Origin: Anthoceros angustus | Lineage: Eukaryota > Streptophyta > Anthocerotopsida > Anthocerotales > Anthocerotaceae | Direction of reading: 5' to 3' | Assembly (NCBI GenBank): GCA_010909165.1 | Contig: MU008160.1 | Span: 1,860,001-1,924,000 of the forward strand | Length of the DNA: 64,000 nt | Shown here: positions 1-9,209 of the stretch, one piece after another | Position numbering within the stretch: the first letter of the stretch is position 1 | How the letters are laid out: every line of letters starts with the position of its first letter | Translations under genes and position numbers: made by a program | The notes under the pieces: generated by a model | The model's input: the letters and a program-made list of their open reading frames with translations, nothing else | What the model was told of the DNA's origin: nothing | Database searches by the model: none

Positions 1-2592
1 GAGTGAAGCCTTTTCCTCATGGATGGGAGAAAGCATTGGATGGGGACTTGAAGGACTCAAGAATAATGCACATTTCACATCTAAGGGCTCTCCACATAGG
101 CATGGGTTTCCTGCAAAGTATGTTGCAGCAAATTTTGTACCAAGATCGGGAATGGGGCCACAAAGAGCATTACTTGATAAATCTAAATAATCTAAACTAG
201 AACCTGATATAGTTATTGTAGGTATCTCACCTATAAGATTATTATGAGATAGGTCTATTTGGCTGAAATTATTTGGTACATTAGGAATCTCTCCAGTAAA
301 ATGATTTCTTGATAGATTCAAAAGACTCAATCCAGATAGGTTAAATAATGATTGAGGTAAACTGCCTTGTAGATTGTTGCCAGACAAGTCTAGTACTGTG
401 AAAGAATATAAAAGCGTCTGAATGCGTGTCTTGACACCCTTAGAGAAGATAGTGAAAAAAATCATATTAGGGTTAAAACTTCTAGTAATGACATCATTGG
501 GATCTGAAGAAGGAAAGGGATGCTGCCATCTTTGTATTTGCCATATACTAGGAGGGATTGTCCCTTCCAATAAATTATCAGCCAATACCAGCATAAATAA
601 CATTGGAAACCTTTTAGCAATCCAAGAAGGAATAGTCCCATGAAACCTGTTTGACGCTAATAAGACAATGCTCATAAAGTTACTTGGCAGAACACGAAAT
701 ACTTGAGATAAATGTCCCTCCAATTGATTATTCTGTATATCCAATATTTGTAAGAATGAACAATTCATAAAAGACATAGGAAGCATGCCAACTAGTTGAT
801 TGGAGCTAGCACCAAACCACAGCAATGCAACCAAAGTACCCAAACTTTCAGGAATGGTACCCGAGAAATTATTCTGGCTCACGACTAACTGGGTGAGATA
901 TTCGAGTTCATTCCAACGCACTGCCGAAAGCGAACCTTCCAACCCGTTCCCTTGTACATAAAATACCTCTAGATTTGTGAGGTTGGCTATTTCAGCAGGA
1001 AGGCTCCCAACAAGTTGATTATTGCTCAAGGCAAGGCCCGTCAACGAGGAGCAATTTCCCAACGATGATGGAATTGTACCTGACAACCGCGTGTCCCATA
1101 AAACTAATTGTTTCAAACGGTTTAGTTGGCCAAGTTCCTTCGGAATGGATCCTGTAATATTAGCTGTCCAGATTTTAGAGACACTTGATCCGACCGTAAT
1201 CTGTTGCAAGTTCTGGCAAAACGCCAATTCAGGCGGGATGTTCCCCTCCATATCATCCTCCATAATGGTAAGCACCTCCAAGTTGGAAAAGTTGCCGATA
1301 GCTGAGGGAATGGGTCCGCTGAATCGGTTTCCAACTAGGTCTAGTTCTGCGAGTGAGCTGGGAAAGTCGATCGGAATATTCCCCGTGAACTGATTCAGGA
1401 CAAGGCCACAAAGCAGTAGAGCAGTAGCATTTGAAAACGACGGGATCTTCCCGTCCATTTGAGTGTATTCGATAATCAACTGTTGCAAGTTCTGCAGCTG
1501 CCCAAAGCTCTCCGGTATGCTTCCATTCAAACTGTTCGGGAAATAGGAGGCGCTCTGGTCGTCTGTCGGATACGTCACACCCAGGTTGGATGACATTCCT
1601 ACATAAAACTGTTGCAACTGAGAGCATGAACCCAGCTCCTCGGGAATAGGGCCGGTGAAGTCAGCAAACTGGATGGAGAGTAGCTCCAGGTTGCTCAAGT
1701 TGCCTATAGTCCTTGGAATCTCTCCGTCTAGAAAGTTTTGGTCCAAGTTCAGAATTGTTAAGGTCTTGAGGCTACCGATCTCCGCAGGGATGCTACCCTT
1801 CACTTGAGTTCCTGTGATGGTTAAGTCCTGCAGGGATGACATGTTACTGAAAATGGCCAAGGCCGCCTTTAAGCGGCCGCTTATCAAGCCCCTCCGATTG
1901 ACCTCTCGAGCGTTGGAAGTACCCACCGAAAAGGAAATGAGCTTGGTACATTTCCCGAGCTCCGCAGGCAACTCGCCTTCCAACCCAAAATTGTCCAGCA
2001 GGCTGAGGAAGACGAGGTTGGTTACATTTCCCAGCTGCGGGGGAATGCGTCCTGTGAAATCGTTGCTCGACAAGTCAAGCCACTCTAAGGTGGCAAGGTT
2101 GCCGATCGAAGCCGGGATGCCGCCATTGAAGAAGTTGGAACTGAGATCCAGAATCTGGAAACGTGTGCTGGTATTGTCGGGAAAGCTTCCGTACAAACTG
2201 TTCCCCGATAGATTCAAGTGTCTGAGAAATGGCATGGAGAAGAGAAGGGGCGTGACTGTACCCCTCAAGCTCAAATATGGGAGGTTCAGGTCAACCACTC
2301 GGTGTGTTCTAAATTCGCAAGTCACACCATGCCAATAGCAGAGAGGCAGTCTTGCCGTCCAACTTGCCAATGCGCCCTGGCCATCCTCCACAATCCCCTG
2401 CTTGAACGCAGTCAGAATCCGCCCTTCAACGGATGAGGATGCATCCGAATCCGACGGCGAGACGTTGGAAGCTTCAGCAAAGCTCGCAGTTGGTGGCCAC
2501 TGCCACTGCCGGCGAGTCGTGATGCTGCACAACATCATCCAAAGTAGAACAAGGTAGCATAGCCTGATGAGAGCCACAAAGCGAACCACCAT
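1..2592 (-). CDS. LRR receptor-like protein, ectodomain (3' end beyond window)
   Basis: One open frame of 864 codons runs from an ATG at 2592-2590 to the window edge without a stop, so it is easy to miss in a stop-bounded ORF list. The N-terminus has a hydrophobic signal peptide (about residues 1-26), then an LRR N-cap (about 56-93, with a CYWHGVTC motif), then some 25 plant-type LRRs with the LxGxIPxxLGNLxxL pattern. A non-LRR island lies at about residues 680-730, four to five repeats before the end, as in RLP/PSKR/BRI1-type receptors. The Cys-pair cap (GNPCLCGEPL) lies at about 830-846. The protein should be a plasma-membrane receptor with an extracellular peptide- or sterol-sensing face. 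Whether a kinase domain follows (RLK) or only a short tail (RLP) cannot be seen. No intron is needed in this stretch. Paralogous relics lie at 5.6-11.6 kb and 17.6-18.4 kb. Confidence 0.9.
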   Translation of the reverse strand, partial: MVVRFVALIRLCYLVLLWMMLCSITTRRQWQWPPTASFAEASNVSPSDSDASSSVEGRILTAFKQGIVEDGQGALASWTARLPLCYWHGVTCEFRTHRVVDLNLPYLSLRGTVTPLLFSMPFLRHLNLSGNSLYGSFPDNTSTRFQILDLSSNFFNGGIPASIGNLATLEWLDLSSNDFTGRIPPQLGNVTNLVFLSLLDNFGLEGELPAELGKCTKLISFSVGTSNAREVNRRGLISGRLKAALAIFSNMSSLQDLTITGTQVKGSIPAEIGSLKTLTILNLDQNFLDGEIPRTIGNLSNLELLSIQFADFTGPIPEELGSCSQLQQFYVGMSSNLGVTYPTDDQSASYFPNSLNGSIPESFGQLQNLQQLIIEYTQMDGKIPSFSNATALLLCGLVLNQFTGNIPIDFPSSLAELDLVGNRFSGPIPSAIGNFSNLEVLTIMEDDMEGNIPPELAFCQNLQQITVGSSVSKIWTANITGSIPKELGQLNRLKQLVLWDTRLSGTIPSSLGNCSSLTGLALSNNQLVGSLPAEIANLTNLEVFYVQGNGLEGSLSAVRWNELEYLTQLVVSQNNFSGTIPESLGTLVALLWFGASSNQLVGMLPMSFMNCSFLQILDIQNNQLEGHLSQVFRVLPSNFMSIVLLASNRFHGTIPSWIAKRFPMLFMLVLADNLLEGTIPPSIWQIQRWQHPFPSSDPNDVITRSFNPNMIFFTIFSKGVKTRIQTLLYSFTVLDLSGNNLQGSLPQSLFNLSGLSLLNLSRNHFTGEIPNVPNNFSQIDLSHNNLIGEIPTITISGSSLDYLDLSSNALCGPIPDLGTKFAATYFAGNPCLCGEPLDVKCALFLSPSSPHPMLSPIHEEKASL

Positions 2593-2780
2593 GATGACTG
2601 AAGGGTAGGAAGGGCGCCCCAGCACCAAGGTCCGTCAACTGCAAGCTCACAAGCGAAGTTATGAGAATCAGAAGAACGTTCCACTGAAAGACTTCAGCAA
2701 GGAATGTTGCCGAGAGTCTTGATGCAGAAGTCCGGCATTATCGTTCCGAACTTGCCCTTGAAACACGAATGCGCGGCTGA
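2593..2780 (-). promoter_or_regulatory. 5' leader of the LRR gene, repeated elsewhere
   Basis: This stretch upstream of the LRR start contains a segment (about 2655-2750) that recurs twice in imperfect form at about 11628-11720 and 11765-11850, next to the LRR pseudogene. Shared words include gagaatcagaagaac, ctgaaaga and gatgcagaagtcc. It is probably the LRR 5' leader or proximal promoter carried along with duplicated copies. No TATA box or start site was assigned. Confidence 0.45.
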
Positions 2781-2933
2781 GCCTGAATATCAGGTGGCCA
2801 GATGTGGGTCCCGTTGGTCAAAGAGAGTGTACCATGCGGCATTGGGAATGGTGCTCTTTGTCTCACACCGATGGATTTACCAATTCATCCACAGCCCAAT
2901 GACCAACCGACCAAATCGACCAACATTGACCAT

Positions 2934-3030
2934 GACCAACACAACGACAGCCACCTGACCAACACAACGACAGACACCTGACCAACACAACGACAACCAC
3001 TTGACCAACACAGCGACAACCACTTGACCA
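2934..3030. repeat. 23-bp tandem repeat, about four units
   Basis: Units start at 2934, 2957, 2980 and 3003, each reading gaccaacacaacgaca followed by a variable acct/actt end. A degenerate GACCAA-rich run precedes it from about 2900. It lies in the spacer between the divergently decayed LRR leader and the F-box 3' end and has no coding role that I can see. Confidence 0.85.
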
Positions 3031-3140
3031 GAATTGACAAACGTCTGATACTATCCACTTGGAGACACAACTGGCAAATCCTTGAAAAACCCCAAAGCGA
3101 AGTTCACTCTAAGCCGGAATATGCCCCCTTCCATACCGCC

Positions 3141-4316
3141 TTAAACGGGGGTGCTCAGGCCTAATTCAAAGGCACGAGGAGGGAAGACACCCCCAGCAGG
3201 CCCACGTGTGAAAGAATTGGGAACCAAGGTCCAAGGTCGCCACTGCCTCGTACTGGCATTGTAGGTAGCCATCACATCAATAATGATGCACAGCAAGGGG
3301 CCATGTGCGAAGCAGTTCCACAAACTACCTTGGCTGTGTATCCCGCGAAGCTGTGTCTCCCGCACCATCGCCCTCTGTGTAGGATCATACCTCTTTACCA
3401 CAACAAGAGGTTGCATACCGGCCTCAACCACAACCATGATACAAGAATTACACACCACCAGCTGTTTCGGTTCGTGGAAATCCTGCTCCAGTTGGCAAAG
3501 ACATCGCCAAGCCATAGCTTCAATATGAAAGCTTACCAAAAAGTAGGAGAACCCCGGGCCCCAATGTCGGGCCAGCCCAAAAACCTGTCTTTCACTGAAG
3601 ACACAGTTGCAACATAAGTCGCACAGGGTGAGATCTATGCTCTCCTCCCCCCCCTCCGAGTCCTCACACCGACTCGGCAACAGGGTCCAGGACGAAGCCC
3701 CTGAGCGATAAAGCAAAATCCTGGCAGGACCCGCCCCGAGATTGTCCCCTCCAGCCTTTCTTTGGCACACACCCAACAGAGTGTAGGACTGCCCATCGTC
3801 ATCAACCTCCAGAAATGCACTAGAGAAGGAGGCACTGTAACGCCCAGCCAGCTCCCTGTCACCTTTGATCAGCGACCTGAAACAAGGCAACCCTCGCACT
3901 GCCCCCGTCACAGGATTAATTACCCAGATCTCCTTGTACAAATCCAGGCACAGCAGGCCTTTGTGGCTCGCCAGACACGTGGAGAAAGAACGAAACATAG
4001 GAGCCGCTCTGGGCAAAGTTGGCAGCTTGTGCCACATGTCCAGTCCTATGTCCAAGCCCAAGCCGGGCAGTGCCTGTCGCAAGAACACGGCCGGGAAGCA
4101 TACCTTGTCGCATGCTGACAAGGTCCGGCTGCAGAGCTTGCTGAAGGACGGGGAGGACACTATATTCTGCCACTCTTTACACACCAATCCTGCCCGGATG
4201 GCGTCGTCTCTAGGCATGAGGGCCAACACCCTCGCCATCAGCTCCGAGTGCCGAACCCTTTCCACCAGCTCCGGCCACACGTTCCCGTCCATCAGCTCCT
4301 GCCGCAAGCCTTCCAT
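3141..4316 (-). CDS. F-box protein, complete 391 aa
   Basis: A single-exon ORF starts at an ATG at 4316-4314 and has 391 residues. The N-terminal F-box spans about residues 14-60 (WPELVERV, then VLALMPRDDAIRAGLVCKEW). The rest is a C-terminal substrate-recognition region of about 330 residues with Kelch/FBA-like beta-rich blocks (INPVTGAVRGLP, DDDGQSYTLLGVC, WNCFAHGPLLCIII). F-box proteins bridge Skp1 of an SCF ubiquitin ligase to a target; the target here is unknown. Two broken paralogues lie at 12.15-12.64 kb and 14.76-15.99 kb. Of the three it is the only intact copy. Codon structure is clean, with no internal stop. Confidence 0.85.
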   Translation of the reverse strand: MEGLRQELMDGNVWPELVERVRHSELMARVLALMPRDDAIRAGLVCKEWQNIVSSPSFSKLCSRTLSACDKVCFPAVFLRQALPGLGLDIGLDMWHKLPTLPRAAPMFRSFSTCLASHKGLLCLDLYKEIWVINPVTGAVRGLPCFRSLIKGDRELAGRYSASFSSAFLEVDDDGQSYTLLGVCQRKAGGDNLGAGPARILLYRSGASSWTLLPSRCEDSEGGEESIDLTLCDLCCNCVFSERQVFGLARHWGPGFSYFLVSFHIEAMAWRCLCQLEQDFHEPKQLVVCNSCIMVVVEAGMQPLVVVKRYDPTQRAMVRETQLRGIHSQGSLWNCFAHGPLLCIIIDVMATYNASTRQWRPWTLVPNSFTRGPAGGVFPPRAFELGLSTPV

Positions 4317-4384
4317 GTTCCCCGAATTCTATGTATGTAGCTGCTTGACCTGGAGAAGAATCCTGAGCCAGGCAACCTTGTTCC

Positions 4385-4520
4385 TCTCTTGAGGGCCTGG
4401 CTCACCACATCGGCATCACGGAACTTGAACTTGTCCACCACCATTCCCTGGATGACGAACAGCTGGATCCTCTAGACTGCTCATGCCTATCCTGCAGAAG
4501 GCACTGTGAAACCCTACGGG
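4385..4520 (-). repeat. F-box upstream segment shared with 16165-16240 and 16820-16905
   Basis: The sequence just upstream of the F-box gene (ctcaccacatcggcatcacg, then a block around gtccaccacca and ccctggatgacga) is found again at about 16170-16236 upstream of the third, broken F-box. A second block (gctcatgcc, atcctgcag, gaaaccctacgg) recurs at about 16830-16900. This shows that the duplications included the F-box 5' flank, not only the coding part. Confidence 0.6.
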
Positions 4521-4631
4521 CCGATCAAGCTCACTGTTTGGCACTGTGATGAGAGAAAGCTGTGTCAAACAGAGTCTGGCAGAGCCCAGTCTCTGTTCGG
4601 CACTGTGTACAGCTAAGAAGGTTTTGGTTGT

Positions 4632-4903
4632 GGGCGACGAGTTCATGATCTGGGTGTCGAACTTGAGCACGAGTCGAATGCATACTTGGGGAACCATATC
4701 TTGCCCATGTATGTTTGTAAAGGTAGGCTAGAGGAGGCCATGGATTTGTTCACCAGGGTAGGCAAACCCGATGTTTTCACGGGGTCTTCCCTCATCTCTG
4801 CACATGCTGAACATGGGAAACCTAATTAAGGCTGTACAACTCTACCATGAGATCCGGAGGTCAGGAGTGAAGGCAAATGGTGACGCCTTTGTAGCTGCCC
4901 AGC
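4632..4903 (+). pseudogene. PPR protein fragment, frameshifted
   Basis: Plus-strand translation from 4632 gives a PPR-like stretch: GRRVHDLGVELEHESNAYLG, then MYVCKGRLEEAMDLF and GSSLISAHAEHG. At about 4822-4830 one extra base shifts the frame; the following frame continues the same repeat (LIKAVQLYHEIRRSGVKANG). This matches roughly two plant PPR repeats of the PLS type used in organellar RNA processing. No start, upstream repeats or C-terminal domain are visible. Its end abuts the truncated SDR copy on the other strand at 4904. Confidence 0.7.
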
Positions 4904-5217
4904 GTATGTGAGGAATCAGCACGTGCAACATCCAGCTGATGATACACAACAGGAAGGCCCTCAGCCACAAGCGTCTTGACAGATTCTTCCCCTCGCTTCA
5001 CGTCCCTTGAAGTCAGGACAGCGGTTATTCCTTTCTGTCTCACAATCTCAAACCCAATCCCTTTGTTTGCCCCGGTCACAATAGCCAAAGTATCTTCTAA
5101 CCACCATCTGCTCGCATCAGAAGAATCCAAACGGCAGCATAAGCACAAAGCCACAAACAATCCACTTGGAAACACGCCTCCAAACTTAAGCTCAAACCTG
5201 TCATTCTGAGGACCCAT
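4904..5217 (-). pseudogene. Truncated SDR (carbonyl reductase-like) copy
   Basis: This is the 5' part of a paralogue of the intact SDR gene at 12784-13985. A 20-nt first exon (5217-5198) has the same donor position, and exon 2 restarts at 5107 with RWW, then TLAIVTGANKGIG (NAD(P)-binding TGxxxGxG motif), then LTSRDVKRGEE. Three residues after IVRQ are missing, and the copy ends in scrambled sequence after YHQLDVARADSS. The catalytic Tyr/Lys region is absent. The upstream flank to about 5510 matches 13986-14250, so the duplication took the promoter with it. Confidence 0.8.
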
Positions 5218-5510
5218 CGTGTAGTCCGAGCTGCAGTTGTCTGTCCACTGCCTCCTGCTTCCCATTTACGGAGCTTTATGTGCTGATCATGGTGGTCCTT
5301 TTCTGGGGACTTTGTAAGGAACCTTCCTCCATCTGCACGTCCTTCTGCAGGACCTTCTACATTTCGTCTGCAGTGACGATTACCGACTGGGACGATAGAG
5401 GACCTCCTCCCGTGGCACCCGTAAAACAACCTGCCCGCCGGTTTCTGGTCCCCACACTGATGGCCACAATATGTTTTCATGTGTCTCATGCCATCATCAA
5501 TCGATGCTTC
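5218..5510 (-). repeat. Promoter region of SDR copy 1, paralogous to 13986-14260
   Basis: Matching words occur in order in both copies (ccactgcctcctgct, gagctttat, tggtcctt, catgttttcat, ccatgccatc). This supports a segmental duplication including at least 270 bp upstream of the SDR start. No coding sequence is seen. Confidence 0.6.
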
Positions 5511-5564
5511 TTCGCGCGCGATGCCCCCATGCCATCACTAAATCCATGCTCGATATGTCGGATA

Positions 5565-5735
5565 AATCCTATTGGATGATAACAAAATGACCTGCAAAGA
5601 GTTGCCGGAGAGCACATCTAATGCTTGAGATATAAGCCCGCCAACCAGTTGGTTGTTGCTGGCACTTCCATACCACAATGAAACTAAAGCACCCAATCTT
5701 GCAGGAATGGTACCTGACAGAAGATTTCGGGTGAT
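5565..5735 (-). pseudogene. LRR receptor fragment, inverted
   Basis: Minus-strand translation reads SGTIPARLGALVSLWYGSAS, then NNQLVGGLISQALDVL and VILLSSNR. This corresponds to the repeats at roughly 800-640 of the first LRR gene (SGTIPESLGTLVALLWFGAS). It is joined head-to-head near 5735 with the N-terminal LRR fragment on the plus strand, so the two pieces cannot belong to one transcript. About 160 bp between homologous blocks are deleted. Confidence 0.7.
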
Positions 5736-6328
5736 GTTGTGCAGCATCATGACTCGCCCGCAGTGGCAGTGGCAGTGTCCGCCAACTGCGAGCTTTGCTG
5801 AAGCTCCCAACATCTCACCATCGGATTCAGACGCCTCCTCATCCGTGCAAAGGCGGATCCTGACTGCGTTCAAGCAGGGGATTGTGGAGGATGGCGACGG
5901 CGCATTGGAAAGTTGGAGGGCAAGCCAGTGCCTATGCTCCCTGAATGGTGTGGGTTGCGCAAATGGAACATACCGAGTGGTTTACCTAAGCCTCCCATAT
6001 TCGGGCTTGCAGATACGGTCACGCCTCTTCTCTTCTCCATGCCATTTCTCACCCACTCGAATCTCTCGGGAAACAGTTTTGAAGGAAGCTTCCCCGACAA
6101 CACCAGCACAAGTTATGAGGTTTTAGACCTCAGTTCGAACTTCTTCAATGGCAGCATCCCGGCTTCGATCGGAAACCTTGCCAACTTACAGTGGCTTGAC
6201 TTGTCGGACAACGATTTCACAGGACGCATTCTCCCGAAGGTAGGGAATCCAACCAACCTCATCCACCTCAACCTGCTGGACAATGCGCGGTTGGAAGGGC
6301 AGTCGCCTCCGGAGCTCAGGGCATGTAC
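5736..6328 (+). pseudogene. LRR receptor pseudogene, N-terminal part
   Basis: This is a close paralogue of the 1-2592 gene on the opposite strand. From about 5740 it shows MLCSIMTR, TASFAEAPNISPSDSDASSS, the N-cap (ILTAFKQGIVEDGDGALESW) and, after a frame change near 6005, LRRs (LSSNFFNGSIPASIGNLANL). The true signal-peptide start is missing. It is interrupted at 6328 by the Copia-1 element and resumes after it at 11361. Confidence 0.8.
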
Positions 6329-6526
6329 TATAGGAATTCAGACAGACATGAACTGTTAGGCATGCCGTTAGACCAACTCACCTGACTGAAGCGTTGTGTC
6401 CTTTGTACCCCAAGAGACACAAGCCTGCATACCAACAGCCCAAAGGCTGAGACAATAAGATGTACACACTTGACTGAATACGATTATCTGTTCCAATTAT
6501 CTCCATGTCCCAGCGTATGTTTTATA
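6329..6526 (+). repeat. Copia-1 5' LTR
   Basis: 198 bp, starting tataggaattc and ending gtatgttttata. The ends are TATA/TATA rather than the usual TG/CA; the boundaries are fixed by the TGTAC target duplication and by the primer site beginning at 6527. Confidence 0.92.
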
Positions 6527-6538
6527 TGGTATCAGAGC
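6527..6538 (+). other. Copia-1 primer-binding site
   Basis: TGGTATCAGAGC immediately follows the 5' LTR and is complementary to the 3' end of plant initiator tRNA-Met, the usual Copia primer. Confidence 0.9.
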
Positions 6539-6729
6539 TGGATCATCGATCCCACAGCCGGGCGTAGAATGCACTGCTACTTGAGTCAACTCCGCACAAA
6601 TGTTGAGTTGCTCAACAAAACAGCAGATGACAATTTTCAACCCGCTGCATCCAAAAAGGCTGAACCCTAGGAGCCATACCTGTCACCACTTGTACGTTTG
6701 CTTCCCGTAATCAGGCAAACTTCTGTGCG

Positions 6730-8565
6730 ATGGGGTCCTCCGACTCCGTCAGCAAATTGGTGAATTTCTTTGATGGGTCCAACTACCCATCTTGGAGCAG
6801 GAAGATTGAGGTGTTTCTCTTGCGAGAAGACCTTTTTAGTGTCGTTGATGGGAGCGAAAAGCGCCCTCTCACTCCACCTGCAACCCCAGGCGGTACGATA
6901 CACCACACACCTGCAAACGGACACGGCAGCAAATTAGACTGGGACCTTAAGGACAGAAAAGCTCGCGCAAATCTAATGCTCTACATGAGAGATGCTCAGA
7001 TGAACCTCGTGAGGCACCTACTGACTTCGAAGGAGGTCTGGGATAGCCTGAAGAGCAAGTATGTGTTTGACAATGCTGTCAACAAGGGCTACTTGACAAG
7101 AAAGTTCTACAATCTCCGCATGGCTGAGACCGAATCCGTTGAGCACTTCATAAACACCTTTATGAACGTCAAGGATGCGGTGGAACTTGCAGGCACCACT
7201 GTGTCTGACCATGATGCCTCGGTGCAGATGCTCCAATCCATGCCACCCTCGTGGTCTGCTTTGGTCATGACACAAACTGCTAACCCCAGGCCCCTGGATG
7301 AGACAATTGCGCTGTTAAAGCAAGAGGAACAGCGCCGCAAAGGAGGCGATCCCTCCATGTCTAAGGGCATAGCCCTCTACAGTAATGGCGCTGGAAGATC
7401 TGGCCACTTCAGAGGCCGTCCTTCGCGAGGCTTCCCCAACAGGGGTACACCCCCTCCGCAAAACCCTAACGAAAAGCGGAAGCAAGGGACTTGCTTCTAT
7501 TGTAAGTTACCTGGTCACCACATACGTGACTGTCGCAAGAGGCTTGCGGACATGAAGAATCAATCTTCCAGCAGCGCCACCCACGTTCCCCGCCTCTTCG
7601 TCGTTTGCTTGAATGTCACCTTGGATTCTTACACCTGGTTTATTGATTCTGGAGCGACCCAGCACATGACCGGACATAGAGAGTGGTTTGTCTCTTTTCA
7701 CCCTAACACTGTTGAGAGCTATGTGTATCTTGGTGATGATTCCCGGCGTGCAATCCGAGGCACAGGTACCGTTGCCATCACCTTACCTGATGCACAGGTG
7801 AGAGAGCTCCATGATGTTTTATATGTGCCTCATTTGAGCAAGAATCTCGTCTCTGTTGGGCAAGCACTTGAGGCTGGTTATACCATTGTGTTTGCTCCTA
7901 ACAAATGTACTCTGTTTGACCAATCTCGCCAACTTGTGGCCACATGCCACAGATTCGGCAGATTGTTTGTCTTAGGCACGAGTCCCATTTTTCATGAGCG
8001 AGATGTCCTCCAACAACCTGAAGTGGGTAGTTTGACTCATCCTAATACCTCGTTTAGCTCTTCTGTGTCCTCACCATCTAGCAACCTGTGGCATTTCCGG
8101 TTAGGGCATGCAGGTGCACAGAGGATGAGAGCTTTATCGCAACATGACTATGTGGTAGGTTTCCCGTTGAAGTCTGTTGCAGACCTTACTTTTTGCCGAA
8201 GCTGTGCCTTGGGCAAACAACAGAGGAAGAAATTCCCTGTTGGTTCTCATAGAAGTCCTGAACCCCTAGATCTCATTCATACAGACCTTCTAGGCCCCAT
8301 GCAAACCCCTTCCTTGCAGGGTTCGCTCTATCAGGTTACCTTTATTGACGACCACACCCGTTATGGATGGGTGTACTATCTGTCGGCCAAGTCAGATACA
8401 TTTTCTACTTTCTGCTCTTGGCAATCAGAAGTAGAAACTCAGTCTAATAGAAAGGTCAAGATGCTTAGAAGTGATGGTGGTGGGGAATTTAACAATGCTG
8501 CTTTTAACCATCATTGTTTGTCACATGGTATTATTAGATGCACCATCTCTACACTGAAAGCGTAA
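6730..8565 (+). CDS. Copia-1 gag-protease-integrase (N-terminal polyprotein)
   Basis: Starts at ATG 6730. Residues about 1-200 are Gag of the UBN2/Retrotran_gag type (FDGSNYPSWSRKIEVFL). A CCHC zinc knuckle, CFYCKLPGHHIRDC, is at about residue 255. The aspartic protease has WFIDSGATQHM at about 305. The GAG-pre-integrase zinc motif (HFRLGH ... CRSCALGKQ) is at about 455-500. The integrase core has IHTDLLGPM, FIDDHTRYGWVYY and RSDGGGEFNN, giving two of the three D,D-35-E residues. The frame is lost at about 8545, where the conserved TPQQNG-like block should be but garbled sequence is found. Confidence 0.9.
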   Translation: MGSSDSVSKLVNFFDGSNYPSWSRKIEVFLLREDLFSVVDGSEKRPLTPPATPGGTIHHTPANGHGSKLDWDLKDRKARANLMLYMRDAQMNLVRHLLTSKEVWDSLKSKYVFDNAVNKGYLTRKFYNLRMAETESVEHFINTFMNVKDAVELAGTTVSDHDASVQMLQSMPPSWSALVMTQTANPRPLDETIALLKQEEQRRKGGDPSMSKGIALYSNGAGRSGHFRGRPSRGFPNRGTPPPQNPNEKRKQGTCFYCKLPGHHIRDCRKRLADMKNQSSSSATHVPRLFVVCLNVTLDSYTWFIDSGATQHMTGHREWFVSFHPNTVESYVYLGDDSRRAIRGTGTVAITLPDAQVRELHDVLYVPHLSKNLVSVGQALEAGYTIVFAPNKCTLFDQSRQLVATCHRFGRLFVLGTSPIFHERDVLQQPEVGSLTHPNTSFSSSVSSPSSNLWHFRLGHAGAQRMRALSQHDYVVGFPLKSVADLTFCRSCALGKQQRKKFPVGSHRSPEPLDLIHTDLLGPMQTPSLQGSLYQVTFIDDHTRYGWVYYLSAKSDTFSTFCSWQSEVETQSNRKVKMLRSDGGGEFNNAAFNHHCLSHGIIRCTISTLKA

Positions 8566-9209
8566 CGAAGTCCGAAAGGCGCCATAGGACTCAAGTTGAG
8601 ATGGGTAGGTCTATGCTGAAGCACGCATCCCTCTCTAATCATTTCTGGGCTGAAGCTCTTAACACAGCAAACTACCTCTTGAATCGACTACCTACGAAGG
8701 CTGTCGAGGGTATGACCCCGTATGAAGCTTGGAGTAGTCGTAAGCCTAACCTTAACCATCTCCGTATTTTTGGATGTGAGGCCTATGTCCATGTTCCCAA
8801 GGCCCTTCGTAGGAAATTGGATTCTAAGTCTCAGGCTGGCATCTTACTCGGATATGGTGAGACTGTGAAGGCATACCGTATTTACTTGAAGGACTCCCAA
8901 CGTCTCGTCTTTGCTCGTGACGTTATTTTTAATGAGCAGCCGCTCTTAACCTCTCCTGCACTCGTGAAAGCATCTTCCTCAAGTGATGTATTTTCTCCAG
9001 ATTTTACTCAGGGGGATGACTCGAGCTCTGGTGCTTGGGGGGAGGATGAGTGGGAGCTTTTATCACCTAATCAAGCCCAGAGCTTGTTGTTGCCCACCGC
9101 CAACCTCCATTTTGCCTGCGCCACTGCGCCAATTCCTCCAGCTATGCCGCCTCCCCGCCTTGCCCGCAGTGGCTCCTCCTGCCACTCCACCAATTGTTCA
9201 ACCTCCTGA
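8538..9209 (+). CDS. Copia-1 integrase C-terminal segment
   Basis: The frame resumes the polyprotein with ERRHRTQVEMGRSMLKHASL (integrase catalytic Glu region), then FWAEALNTANYLLNRLPTKA, MTPYEAW and LRIFGCEAYVHVP, a standard Copia integrase C-terminus and linker. It is one frame away from the preceding segment and ends by a second frame change within a proline-rich linker at about 9150-9205. It is a piece of a single original polyprotein, not an independent gene. Confidence 0.85.
   Translation: MHHLYTESVTKSERRHRTQVEMGRSMLKHASLSNHFWAEALNTANYLLNRLPTKAVEGMTPYEAWSSRKPNLNHLRIFGCEAYVHVPKALRRKLDSKSQAGILLGYGETVKAYRIYLKDSQRLVFARDVIFNEQPLLTSPALVKASSSSDVFSPDFTQGDDSSSGAWGEDEWELLSPNQAQSLLLPTANLHFACATAPIPPAMPPPRLARSGSSCHSTNCSTS

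Noticed and set aside
2934-3030. CRISPR-like array
   Set aside because: Contiguous 23-bp tandem repeats without spacers in a plant-type context; no Cas genes.
8983-9160. Independent start of the Copia-1 RT protein at 8983
   Set aside because: The sequence there is the integrase linker read in the wrong frame; the true frame switch is at about 9150-9205.
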